A stretch of DNA of 64,000 nt from Hordeum vulgare subsp. vulgare (lineage: Eukaryota > Streptophyta > Magnoliopsida > Poales > Poaceae), in the NCBI RefSeq assembly GCF_904849725.1, contig NC_058523.1, positions 200,597,689 through 200,661,688 of the forward strand. Reading direction: 5' to 3'. Below the pieces are notes generated by a model. That model did not search any database. It was not told the origin of the DNA and saw only the letters and a program-made list of their open reading frames with translations. The translations under genes were made by a program, and so were the position numbers. Of the stretch, positions 1 through 10,539 are shown piece after piece; within the stretch, counting starts at the first letter, position 1, and each line of letters opens with the position of its first letter.

Positions 1-48
1 AGAATCCGGGCAAAACGGGCGTCCGGATGGGGTCGCGAGTTGGCCTTA

Positions 49-742
49 GAGCATCTCCGCATACTCCTTAAAACATGAAAATGAAAATGCGTTTTACGGG
101 TCGGTTTGAGTTCTGATCAAACAAATTTTTTAAATTTAAACTGTAAAATTGAATATTTGTTTGTTTTTTCTAAGTCTTCTTACTTTCATGTGTGTTCATG
201 ATCAGCTAAATTCGCTCATATAAAACCGACGGTGAGCACACTGAGCGGTCAAATATGGAGGCGTTCTCACAAAGCGTTCGTTGCGGAATTTGTCATGGAA
301 TCCATCAAGGAGCTAGTTATCTAGCTAGCTTCGGTCGCGGAACCCATCCAAGAGCTAGGTAGCTAGCTCCCATCGCCGTAGCTGAATCTAGCGAGCACGG
401 ACAGGGTGGCCGCCAGGACGGGCGGGGCGACGGTGGTGGCCATGACGGGCGGGAAGCAGTCGGGGATGGACGGGTGACTGTCGGGGACGGACGGGGGGCG
501 GGCGGGAACAAGCCATGAAGGTTCCAATGGTAGTTGGACTCCCGCTAATGGTCTTTTGCATATACACGACGTTGGCCCTGATATCCTTATTTTCACAGGT
601 TTGGTGGGGATGTTTACCGTGCCCCTTAAAAAATATAGGTTGAAGTCGTCTAGGGGGTCTATTTGGGTTTTTTCGCCTAAAAATGTAAACCGACGGTTAT
701 TTTACAGTTTCGTGTGTTTTAAGGGGTCTGCTAGAGTTGCTC
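49..742. mobile_element. Tourist/PIF-Harbinger-type non-autonomous element
   Basis: The ends form an imperfect terminal inverted repeat. The left end reads GAGCATCTCCGCATACTCC and the right end, on the other strand, reads GAGCAACTCTAGCAGACCC; both continue into CCTTAAAAC. TTA flanks the element on both sides (46-48 and 743-745), which is the target duplication typical of PIF/Harbinger elements. The interior has a GC-rich block (about 395-510) and no recognisable protein, so any movement would have depended on a transposase supplied elsewhere. The family assignment is inferred from the ends only. Confidence 0.65.
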
Positions 743-1745
743 TTAGGCATCTGTGAAGTTGACCGTGCAAACCTCCAACAATAGTCCGGACCACGCTGTT
801 CGGACCGTGAAAGCCATCCAACGCGGTCCTCTATTGCTCCGTGACGCGGTCCGAACGTGTTTTGTTCCGTAAACAAGAGACAAACATGAAGGCCTTTACG
901 GAGGTCCGGACATGTGAAATGTCACTTTCTGCCTCCTTGGCCCACCCAAAAGGAAGGCGAAGCCCGTGTTTTTGTAGCATCCCGCATTGTTTTCATGTCA
1001 AAATCCTACACTCTCTTCTTCCATTCCCTGCTGCTCGTCGCCTAATTCCCACTATTTCCCCCCACCCTCTCCTTCCTCCCGCTGTCGATGCATGGAACTG
1101 TTGGAGAACTTGTCGGAGGTGCCGGTGAAGGTGCCAGAGAATCTCCACAGCCCGCTCGCGTGAAAGATCAACTCGGCGACGCGGCAGAATCGTTGCATCA
1201 AAGAGGAGGCCGCAAAGGAGGAGAAGCTCAAGAAGCGGTTGGCCATCGGTGGGCCTGGTGGTGGCGATGGGCATGGAGGTCGTGGTGAACAAGGTGGTCG
1301 ATGCGGTCGTGGAGGACACCGCCAGACGGGCGCGCCCACGGTATAGATGGCGACGTCATGGCTGAAGCCTTACAAGCATCTGTACTACTACGTCGCCAAG
1401 CAGCTCGGACCCCCCGTGGATACGGTGCCCTACATCTTCGATGTTAATGCGGTACCGCTCTTCTTCAATATTCTTCGTTGTAGCCTATCCGAGTGTGGAT
1501 GGCGTCAGGGAGCGGATGGCTGGCCACACAATATTCGTTGCAATGCCTAGAGCGGGGGAGCGTGCGTATGACGCGGATAGGGAGATGCTCGACATCATCC
1601 ACGGTGAAGGAGAGGGAGGAGGAGGGGTCATGATGACGGGCACATGGAACACTCTGATCCTACCAAGTCTGACAACTACCAGTAGTAGCAGTCCTACACC
1701 CAAACGGCCATGCAACAGTCCTACACCCAGGCGAGCGATGGCACA

Positions 1746-1765
1746 CAACAACAACAACAACAACA
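1746..1765 (+). repeat. (CAA)n microsatellite
   Basis: Between six and seven uninterrupted CAA units lie immediately before the open part of ORF1. In the reading of that ORF they would encode a short homopolymer. Confidence 0.9.
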
Positions 1766-2296
1766 TTGGACGAAGTGAAGTTGGAGAAAAAGTCCTTCAC
1801 CGTCATGCATTATTGGTTGAAGTTGAATGGGCAACCGAAGTGGAACCTTTTCATTGGCAAGACTGCCTCCCAAGCCAACGAGAAAGAAACCGGTGACCCT
1901 GTCGACCCAAACCAAGAACCGCTGATGAAAGTTAGAATAAGTTTATGGGGGAAGAAGTGGGAGGAGGAGAGGGTGAAGCAAGAAGGTGCGACGACCAAAC
2001 CGACGAGGAGGTTCGTGGACATCTTGGTGAATAAGGAGGAGGCATGTGTGAGGCGCTTGGACATCGAGAAGGAGAAGAAGGTGGGGAGGTTCAAACTGTT
2101 GATGGAGGCGACAAACAAGAAGCTCAAACTCACAGAGAAGATGGCCATGATCGAAGGGAGGAAGACTGCACTCGAGAAAAAGAGGGTGAAGATCGCTGCC
2201 AACGCGGAATACGCCAAGATGTTGACCTTGAATGTCGACTCGTTGGATGCTGACGCAAGAATCATCTTGCAATCCGTTCGCTACCAGATGTTGTAG
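1766..2296 (+). pseudogene. Harbinger ORF1 remnant, NAM-associated C-terminal region
   Basis: An open frame of about 176 codons starts at a TTG, not an ATG, so this is the 3' part of a longer gene whose N-terminal Myb/SANT region is not readable upstream. The segment near residues 13-28 contains YWLKLNGQPKWN, the signature seen in the NAM-associated C-terminal domain of Harbinger ORF1 proteins. The rest is a lysine- and glutamate-rich stretch, likely coiled coil, ending in a stop at 2294-2296. In this family ORF1 helps the transposase bind DNA and enter the nucleus. It lies about 0.8 kb upstream of the transposase remnant on the same strand, as expected for PIF/Harbinger. An isolated NAM-associated host gene is possible but less likely given that neighbour. 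Confidence 0.65.
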
Positions 2297-3106
2297 CCGA
2301 AAAAATGAGTTGACGTTCGGTGGACTACGAGGATGCAGCGGACACGCAGGGAGGCGGCCTACGCGACAACGACAACACCTCCTTGATTGAGGAGCAGACG
2401 GCTGGGATTGCCAATCTGGTAGGACAGAAATATATGGACTACGTGACTGATACTCTTCTGGATTGAGGCATGTAAAAACTAAGCATGCCTATTTTTGGTT
2501 ACTATCGGGCATGCGATGAGGCGCTGGTGTGATCCGGCGTGTTGGATCAGAGTACATTTGAATTTGAATTTACTAGGGGACATATACATGATAAGGTTGG
2601 ATGGCGGCTTCGAACAGCTGTGTCCACGGACTAGTTACATCCTGTCCACGGACTCATGCGGGAGGAAATTTGCAGGTTGTTGATGGATATTCCCTTAGGT
2701 CCTCATGGTACGGACGTGGTTTGCCATCCAACATGGACATGCATGGGTCTGGTGAGGGCTCGGATGCTATATTTTTGGCAAGACCAAGACAAAAGTGGGG
2801 AGCTTTGCAGAAGTTCAAACAGCAGCCACATAGGCCTTCAACATTTCCCGACCCACCCAAAACCCTTCCCGGACCCCGCGCCTCCATCCTCCCCATTTTC
2901 TTTCCTTCCATTTTCTTTCTTTCCTTTGCCGCCTCTCCACCATGCCGACCGCCATGCCACACCCCTGTTGGAACTCTACGTCTTTCTCGCCTCTAACGTT
3001 CCACCTGGGTTGCACCTGGCTTCTCCATCGTCGTTGTTCCACCCCTCTCCTCTGACCACCTCGACAGGTACCATCCGCTACTACTTTACTCACCATGCCC
3101 GACAAC

Positions 3107-4319
3107 TTTTTGATGAATTGTTGGAGATAAAAAATTGTCCCTTCTTATTTGAAGCAATGGATTTGGATTAGGAGTACATATACAAGCACTATATTGAGTC
3201 GTGTAATGGCTCGTTCGAGAAGGAGGACTACACGGGGTGAGACGATGATGATGAGGTCGTCCTTGAAGACATGGAGCATGCGGAAGAGCATGTTCTCAGT
3301 TTCAAGGGTTTCACTAGCGACTATCAAGTGCTCAACCGCAAGAGGGCGCGTGGCCATTTGACAGTGATGGATGACTACTTTGCCCCCAATGCACTCTTCA
3401 CTCACCATTTTTGCTGGCATTTTTGGATGCGCAAGCATGTCTTAGATTTGGTGACTACTTCATATTGAAGAAAGACGTCGTTGGAAGGATTGGGTTATCT
3501 GGTTATGAAAATGCATGACCACACTGCGATGCTTGCATATGTCATGACCGGTAATTCGTGGGACGAATACCTATGGATGTTTGAGAGCACATGCTGGGAT
3601 GCCATGGTTAGGTTTGCAACTACCGTGGTTGAGGTGTTTGGACCTCAGTACTTGAGATAAGCAACGATGGCAGGCACCAAGAGGCTCTTGGCAATCTCAG
3701 AAGCAAGAGGTGACCAAGTTTAAGTGGATCTCTTGGCTACATGCATTGTAAATGGAAGAATTTCCCAAAATATTTACAAGGGCAATATTGGAGTCATGTT
3801 AAGAAACCCACCATCATTCTTGAAGCAATAGCATCACATGATATTTGAATTTGGCATGCTTTCTTTGTCATGTCCAGGTCTCACAATGACATCAATGTGT
3901 TGTAGCGATCACCATTGTTTGCGAGACTGTCTGAAGGAAAAGCTCATCTTGCCACTGTACTGTCAATGGACATGAGTACAAGATGGGCTACTATCTGGTT
4001 GGTGGTTTCCATCCTCCATGTGCTACCTTTGTCAACACTATCTCTAATAGAGTTGTCCTGAAAAAGTCTCACTTTGCCCAAAGACAAGAAGCAGCTATAA
4101 AGGATGTCGAGAGGCATTTGGAGTTCTACACGCTTGTTTTGCAATTGTTCGTGGACCTCCTAAACAATGGGATCCAGATACCTTGTGGGAGGTGATGACA
4201 TCTTCTGTGATCATGCACAACATGATTGTGGAGGATGAAGGTGAGGATGCTGCCGCAACTCTAGAATTTGAGAACATGGGTGATCCTATTGAAATTTTAG
4301 GCCAGAATCCGATCACATT
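3107..4319 (+). pseudogene. PIF/Harbinger DDE transposase pseudogene
   Basis: Reading with frame changes gives the order of a Harbinger transposase. An N-terminal segment with FKGFTSDYQVLNRKRARGHL is followed by MDDYFAPNALFTHHF, then a block ending KKPTIILEA, then SHNDINVL, GYYLVGG, SHFAQRQEAAIKDVER and finally VIMHNMIVEDE. Such enzymes cut and paste the element through three acidic residues. Here the block that normally reads LDCMHW is GSLGYMHCKWKN, so the first catalytic Asp appears replaced by Gly. The second Asp (in SHNDINVL) and the Glu of KDVER remain. In-frame stops and several frameshifts interrupt the gene, and the C-terminal tail is cut at the LTR starting at 4320. It is non-functional. 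Confidence 0.85.
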
Positions 4320-5046
4320 TGATGGGGGGATGACCCCTAGGTAGGCTCAAGGAGACAAGACAACATTTCAAAATATTGGGACGGCCAACGCCCCTCGGTC
4401 CGTCTGCTCCGACTGGCTTCTAGGTCAGCCAGCTCCTAGGCCGGCCGGCTCCCAGGTCCGCCGACTCCCATGTTCGGTTGCTCGAGCTGGCTCCCTGTCG
4501 ACCTCCTCCTGTCGGCTCTCCACCCAGCTCCTCCACCTCGCCTGCTATGCAAAGTCAACTGCAACATCCCCTAGACATGACAAGAAGGCACTATAGCCAT
4601 GCCACATTAGGGTCACTGCGTTCCAACAGTCCAGCACTAATGGTAAATGGTGCCTTGATATGCACACGTCATGTGTCACCTCCAATAGTGTAATTAGGCC
4701 ATGTGGGCCACCCCTTGTCCCCTGGGCAGCCCTTTATAAGGTGACCTAGGGAGACCTCCCAGGGCAAGCTCGTTCTCTCCCTTTCATTCTCACACACTCA
4801 CGTTCACTAAAGCAGAAGAGGAGAGCTGAGGGCCTCCTTCTTCCTCCTCCACATAGCTCTAGGAGCAACCGTGTACCACTACATACACCTCATATATACA
4901 TCAAACATGTAGGAGTAGGGGTGTTACCTCCCTATGAGGGCCCCAAACCTAGGTAAACCATCATGTGATGTTTTCCAATCCCGTCGCAGCCTTGCTCTCA
5001 CCTCTCGTAGCCATCCCATAACATCTGCCTTGAGAAAACCAGGACA
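4320..5046 (+). repeat. Gypsy (Tat/Retand-like) LTR
   Basis: The segment starts TGATGG exactly where the Harbinger transposase reading is lost and ends ...GGACA directly before a primer-binding-site-like sequence. It contains a TATA-like box at about 4733-4740, followed by a pyrimidine-rich, probably transcribed R/U5 region with the phrase GGGCCCC..AACCTAGGTAAA common in grass Gypsy LTRs. The left boundary is inferred from the broken transposase. No matching 3' LTR was found, so the duplication of target bases cannot be checked. Confidence 0.6.
4733..4740 (+). promoter_or_regulatory. LTR TATA box
   Basis: TTTATAAG sits in the middle of the LTR, upstream of the pyrimidine-rich leader, where the U3/R boundary of a Gypsy LTR would be. 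Confidence 0.45.
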
Positions 5047-5048
5047 GT

Positions 5049-5066
5049 TGGAGCCCTTTGTGGGGC
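5049..5066 (+). other. Primer-binding site of Gypsy element
   Basis: TGGAGCCCTTTGTGGGGC lies two bases after the LTR end. It resembles the usual Tat/Retand PBS TGGCGCCCACCGTGGGGC with a few changes. It would pair with a tRNA 3' end to prime minus-strand synthesis. Confidence 0.55.
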
Positions 5067-5604
5067 AAGCTGCCGCTGGAATCGCGGTCCTAGCAGGACC
5101 CTCTTTGCCACCACCGCGGCACCAGTCACCCGTTGTCGCTCCCATGTTGCTCCATCCGCACCTGGCCCCGACGCGCTCACCTCGCTGACCGCTTCGATCG
5201 GATGCTCTCCCTGCCCCCGCGCGGGTGCTCCTCCGTTGTCGTTCCCGAGGCTCCTGCATCGCTGCACCACGTCGGCGCACTGACCAAGCTCGCGCACGCC
5301 CGATCTCTCTCTCCTACACAAAAAAAATCCCTACCTCCGCATGCGAGCACCAACGTCCAGGCTGCTCTACCTTCTTCCATTGGAGCTCTCCACCGACCTC
5401 CATCCCACATCGTTGTGCTTTTGCTCCTGGTGGAATCCACGCGTGCAACGTTTGCGGCTAGCGTTCACGCTCTCGTGGCGGTCAAGGGCTCCAGCGCCCC
5501 CACCATCAAGACGTGCAACGTCACCCGCTACGTGCCACTGGGCAGGGCCTCCATGCCCACCGCATTCTCGGCCACCGACCTCGTTGTTGTCGTGCCCTAG
5601 TTCT
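5067..5604 (+). mobile_element. Truncated leader of Gypsy element
   Basis: GC-rich sequence follows the PBS and continues until the next LTR begins at 5605. No gag motif is visible. The rest of the element is not found downstream in this window, so it is either beyond the nested insertion or deleted. Confidence 0.5.
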
Positions 5605-6986
5605 TAGTACGTCCCAGACGTATCTACTTTACCAAATACCTTTTTCTCTTTTTTTGGACTCTAAATTGCATGATTTGAGTGAAACTAACCCAGATTGACG
5701 TTGTTTTCAGCAGAACTGCCATGGTGTTATCTTTGTCCAGAAATAGAAGTTCTCAAAATCGAACGGAACATTTTATGGATTTTTTTGGAAGATATAAAAA
5801 TTATTGGAGCGAAGACCCACCGGAGGGGGCCACCTGTTGGTGCTAAGCCAACAGGGCATGCCCACCCCCTGGGCATGCCCTAATGCCTTGGGACCACCTC
5901 GTGGCTCCTCCGACCCTAATTCCAGTCCTATAAATTCACAATTCCGGTGAAAAAATAGCAAAGGAGTTTTCATCGCGTTTTACAAGATGAAGCCACCGTC
6001 ACCTCCTGTTCTTCCTCGGGAGGGCTGATTTGGAGTCTGCTTGGTGCCCTGGAGAGGGGTATTCATCACCATTGTCATCACCAACCCTTCTCCATCAACA
6101 ATTCCATGATGCTCACCATCAGAAGTGAGTAATTTCTTTGTAGGATTGTTGGACGGTGATGGGATTAGATGAGATTGATCATGGAATTGAGTTATTTTGA
6201 TAGGGCTTGATCCCTAGTATCCACTATGTTCTGAGATTGATGTTGCTATGACTTTGCTATGCTTAATGCTTGTCACTAGGGCCTAACTGCCATGATTTCA
6301 GTTCTGAACATTTTTGTGTGTGAATATGAGAGTGTTTTGGATCTTATCTTGCAAGTTTTATGCCCTTATTATGTGCCATGATCCGCATACTCGAAGGTGA
6401 CAATAATTGGGATTACTTCTGATGATTGCCGTGGTTTGAGGAGTTCACGTATTCAGTATGTGTTAATGCTTTGTTTCGGTTCTATGTTAAAAGGAGGCAT
6501 TAATATTCCTTAGATTTCCTTATGGTAACGCTACCACGGGAGGGTAGGAGAAAAGATGGCATTCAAGTTCTTATTGCAAGCACGTATGACTATATACTGA
6601 ATACATGCCTACATTACATTGATGAATTGGAGCTAGTTATGTGTCTCTCTAGTGTCTAACTGTTACATGATTGATGTCATATAAATCATTATCCCTCACC
6701 GGTCCACGTGCCTACACTTTTCATATCTGAATCTTGCAAGTTAATATTGCTGCTACTATTGTTACAATCATTATAAAACTGTTGCTATCAATGTTACTAT
6801 TACTACTGCTATCTTTCCTTGCTACTAAAACTTTTTCTACATGAAGATAACCCAGGTGTGGTTGAATTGGCAACTCAACTACTAAGAACAATAAATATTC
6901 TTTGACCCCCTTGTGTTGAATCAATAAATTAGGGTGTAATACTACCTTCGAAGACTCTTACGATCCCCTATACTTGTGGGTTATCA
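5605..6986 (+). repeat. 5' LTR, Athila/Sabrina-like
   Basis: The start (TAGTACGTCCCAGACGTATCT) is a decayed version of the TGATACGTCTCCAACGTATCT start of this family. The end reads CCCCTATACTTGTGGGTTATCA, the complement of the start of the antisense LTRs at 16015 and 63317. Length is about 1.38 kb. The PBS follows after an 11-bp spacer. Confidence 0.75.
5929..5936 (+). promoter_or_regulatory. LTR TATA box
   Basis: TATAAATT occurs at the same relative place as TATAAATT in the related LTR at 15875, upstream of the expected R region. Confidence 0.5.
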
Positions 6987-6997
6987 AGACTGTTTTC

Positions 6998-7015
6998 TGG
7001 CGCCGTTGCCGGGGA
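6998..7015 (+). other. Primer-binding site, tRNA-Asp type
   Basis: TGGCGCCGTTGCCGGGGA is the standard Athila-lineage PBS and lies just downstream of the LTR end. Confidence 0.85.
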
Positions 7016-7160
7016 GCATAGCTCTATTTATTGTGTTCACTTGAGGAAGTCCAATTGCCACTATGAAAAATCTAAAATTTACTAGAACCAAGATCATACC
7101 CTCTAAGATGAGGGAGCTAAGGAACTGACATCTAGCTCTACTTTTGATTCACCTACTGTT

Positions 7161-8918
7161 TTGAATCAGCTTATGACACCACCACTTGCTACTTGTTCTG
7201 ATATGTCGCAAGTACTTGATGATGCCACTTCTGAAACTTATGATGATGTTACTGCTATGCTTGATAAAAATGAATTTGTGCCACTGAATGATTACTTGAT
7301 GCTCCTATTGCTAAAGCTAGAGAACTTGAAAATGTTGAAATTGATGAAGATTATGAATCACCCATCATGCCAAGCTCTGCTAATAGATATGAATTGCGTG
7401 ATGTGCCTGAGGGTTATGTTATGGATAGGGAGATAGCTAGAGACTTTCTTGCTTATAGTGATAGATATGATTTGAGAAAATTGTTGTGCAAAATAAAAGA
7501 AAAATCTATGAAGGAGAAAATGAAACATGAACCTAAATTTGCTAATTCTCCTATATGTGTTGCTGATAAGGATTATAAATTCTATGTTTATCCTGAGTTA
7601 ATCATTATTGTAGAATCTAATCCTTTCCATGATTACGAAACTAAAATTGTTGTGGCACACCTCACTAGACTAAATGATATTACCACTTTGTTTCTCATGA
7701 GGAAAAGATGCTTTATTGCTATATCCTTAAGCTTTTTTCCTTTTTTCGCTAAAAGGCGATGCTAAGAAATGGTTCCTCACTCTTGCTCCTGGTTGTGTGC
7801 GTAGCCCCCGGGATATGATTATTATTTCACTAAACAATATTTTCCTGCTCATAAGAAACAAGATGTTTATAAGAAATATTTAAATATTTAATTTTGTGTA
7901 AATTTAAGAAGAGAATCCCCCTCAAGCTTCGAGGAGGCTTCTCCACCTACTTAGAGCTTTACGTGATCACCCTCTCAAGAAAAATGAAACACTTGATATC
8001 TTTTATAATGGACTAATCGATGCTTCTAGGGAGTATCTAGATAGTTGTACTGGTTGTGTTTTGAGGGAACGAACTATTGGACATGCCGAAGAACTATTGA
8101 ATAATATATTGAAAAATGTGGATGATTGGAAACTTGCTGAACCATCACCGGAACCTATTCAAAATAATAGAGGTATTCTATTCCTTAGCCCTGAAGATAT
8201 GCAAGAAGCCAAGAGAACTGTGAAAGAAAAAAGTGTTAAATCTGAAGATGTCAAGAATTTACCGCCCATCAAAGAAATACACGGACTTAACATCCCTATA
8301 GAGGTAGTAGAGGTAAATTCTCTATGTAGATTTGATGAAAGTGATATACCTTATATTAAAACCCCTAGTAAATGCATGGACGAATTTGATAATTACATTG
8401 TCAAGCAAGATCACTTTAATAATTATGTCAAAGATCAATTACAACGCAACGTTATGATAATAGATCGCTTGAGTGACTTGATGTTTAGAACTGCTAATGA
8501 TGTTAAAGGTCTCGGGAAACATGCTTCCATGGTTCACACTCAACTAGACCAAGTTGCCAAGTCACAAAATGTTGTGCTTGCTAAATTAAATGAGAACATG
8601 AATGATCATGTTGTTAGAGTAATGACTAGAGGAGGTAGAATGACTCGGGAACCTCTTTATCCTGAAGGTCATCCTAAAAGAATTGAACAAGATTATCAGA
8701 GAATTAATGTTGATGAACCTAGTCCATCTAAAAAGAAGAAGAAAAATAAAAATGATAGGACTTTGCATGCTTCTAGTGAACCCGTTATAGAAAAACTTGT
8801 TGAGAATCATAATGATGTTTCTATTTCTGATGCCGAGACACAATCTGGTAGTGAACATTCACCTAGTGATAATGAGAACGATAACGATAACAATGATGTT
8901 CACATAGATGCTCAATGA
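7161..8918 (+). pseudogene. Athila-type gag pseudogene
   Basis: This is the capsid-like structural gene of the element. Two overlapping frames (7161-7436 and 7367-7765) and a long open frame (8061-8918, about 285 codons) together carry the gag domain. Recognisable pieces are LKGDAKKWF near 7755, the block around DHPLKKNETLDIFYNGL near 7965, and LFLSPEDMQEAKR then NLPPIKEIHGL at about 8180-8290. The C-terminal part is rich in Lys, Asp and Asn. At least two frameshifts and stops near 7880 break it, so no full gag can be made. Gag would package the RNA in cytoplasmic particles, and other copies could supply it. The AT-rich codon use matches the rest of the element. Confidence 0.8.
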
Positions 8919-8970
8919 GATAGTAATAAAGAACCTAAAAACAATGTGGAAATAGAACCTGCTAAAGATC

Positions 8971-9787
8971 TTGATAACCCACATCCTAAAAATAAACGTT
9001 ACGATAATAAAGACATTGTTGCTAGAAAACATGTCAAAGAAAGAACCCATGCCGTTACCGCATAAGCCTTCTAAAAGTAAGGACGAGGAGGAGTTTGAAC
9101 GCTTTGCTAGAATGATTAGACCTCTCTTTTTGCGCACTCGCTTGACTAATATTTTGAAGATGCCTCCATATGCTAAGTATGTGAAGGGCATTATTACCAA
9201 CAAAAGAAAGATACCTGAAACTGAAATTGCCACCATGCTTGCTAATTATTCTTTTGATGGTGGAGTGCCTAAGAAGTTGGGAGAGCCGGGTATACCCAAA
9301 ATACCTTACCCCATTAAACGAAGTTATATTAAAACTGCTTTATATGGTCTTGGAGCCGGTGTTAGTGCATTTCTCTTTATATAAAAGACTTGATTTGAAT
9401 AAGCTTAGACCTACTGAGATATCTTTACAAATGGCTGATAAATCCACTATTATACTTATTGGAATTTGTGAGGATATTCCTTTTGTGGTTGCAAATGTTA
9501 CTATCTTAACATACTTTGTTATTCTTGAGACGCCCGAGGATGAGAACATGTCGATTATCCTAGGTAGACCCTTTTTAAATACTGCAAGGATTGTTATTGA
9601 TTGCAACAAAATCAAGGTTACTTTTCATGTCAATGGCAAACAACATACAATGCACTTTCCGAAGAAACTAGCTTCGGTAAATAATATTAATGTCATCGAG
9701 CAAGTGGCCACAATCACTATTGGAGGGTTTAAATTTCCTCTTTCTATTGCCAAGAAGAAATGTATATTCTTATTATTGGGGATATGA
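8971..9787 (+). pseudogene. Athila-type aspartic protease pseudogene
   Basis: Two overlapping frames (8971-9384 and 9227-9787) cover the end of gag and the protease. Upstream motifs include EEFERFARMIRPLF and YAKYVKGIITNK. The active-site turn normally reads DLGA but here reads GLGAGVS (around 9350-9370), so the catalytic Asp is replaced by Gly, and the frame shifts just after it. The downstream part is well kept, with SLYKRLDLNKL, ISLQMADKS and the family's GRPFLNTA motif near 9570. The protease would cut the Gag-Pol polyprotein. The lost Asp and the frameshift make it inactive. The polymerase domains that should follow are absent. Confidence 0.8.
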
Positions 9788-9979
9788 AAATCCCCATCGA
9801 GGTAACTTAGTGTTATATGAAAACTCTTCGGTTTCGTGTCAATCAAAAATGGTTATTAATAAGACTTGGTTAACATTATTAATGGATCCTTTTTGAAAGA
9901 CATGTGGTTGATGAATTTAGTAAGCACAATTTTCTATACCATTAGTTTATTATTTGTTACTTTTGGTTTAATAAAATAA

Positions 9980-10539
9980 TATGCCATAATTATCTAGTTT
10001 TCCGAATTTTTTCATGCAATAAAAATGACCCAAAAATAAACAAGTCTTAGAATACAAGAAAAAAATTACATGATTTTTTATAGAATATTTAAAAAGAAAT
10101 TTGATGCTGAAAGCACCCCTCGGGGTCCACGTGTTGGCGCCAAGCCAATAGGGTGTGCCGTGATGGCTTGGGGGCCCACATGTACTTCCCCACTTATCCA
10201 TTAAACCCACTCTTCGTCCTACCTCTAGAGAAAATTCCTGGTTGCTCTCTCCCTCCCTTTCTTGCCCACAAACCTGATATTTTCGATCTCTTTGCTCGGA
10301 ACTCTGTTTCCTAAACTGTTTTGTGGGATTGCTCCTTGGTATGTGACTCTTGCATTGCTCCAATTAGTTTTTGGTTTAGTGGATTATATTTTGCATATTT
10401 TGCTGCACTTGGTGCTACTAAAAATGAGATTTCATGTTGAATTATTTCGATTCCAAGTAGTATGAATGCATGATATGGCCTCGAGGCACCTATATGGGTA
10501 GTTGCTACGAATCTTACAAAGTTTTATTGTCATAATTTT
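9980..10539 (+). other. AT-rich spacer between protease and 3' ORF
   Basis: No polymerase motifs are visible. The stretch includes a GC-rich patch (about 10120-10180), then a leader-like segment before the next ORF. It occupies the place where several kilobases of reverse transcriptase and integrase would normally be. Confidence 0.6.

Larger units (their letters stand above)
746..4319 (+). mobile_element. Decayed PIF/Harbinger DNA transposon
   Basis: This stretch contains both proteins expected of a PIF/Harbinger transposon in the same orientation: a Myb/NAM-associated ORF1 remnant and a DDE transposase pseudogene. The right side is cut inside the transposase reading at 4319/4320 by an LTR, so the right terminus is not present next to it. 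The left terminus is not clear; 746 is simply the base after the neighbouring Tourist-type element. Bases 746-1745 are the left arm, with GC-rich low-complexity sequence and no recognised domain. Bases 2297-3106, between the two coding remnants, hold no recognisable gene. Confidence 0.7.

Noticed and set aside
2815..3105. Minus-strand frame in the Harbinger spacer
   Set aside because: Charged low-complexity sequence without a domain, opposite a pyrimidine-rich stretch. No support as a gene.
6998..7015. Possible tRNA gene fragment
   Set aside because: Only the 18 bases complementary to a tRNA 3' end are present, placed at an LTR boundary. This is a primer-binding site, not a tRNA gene.
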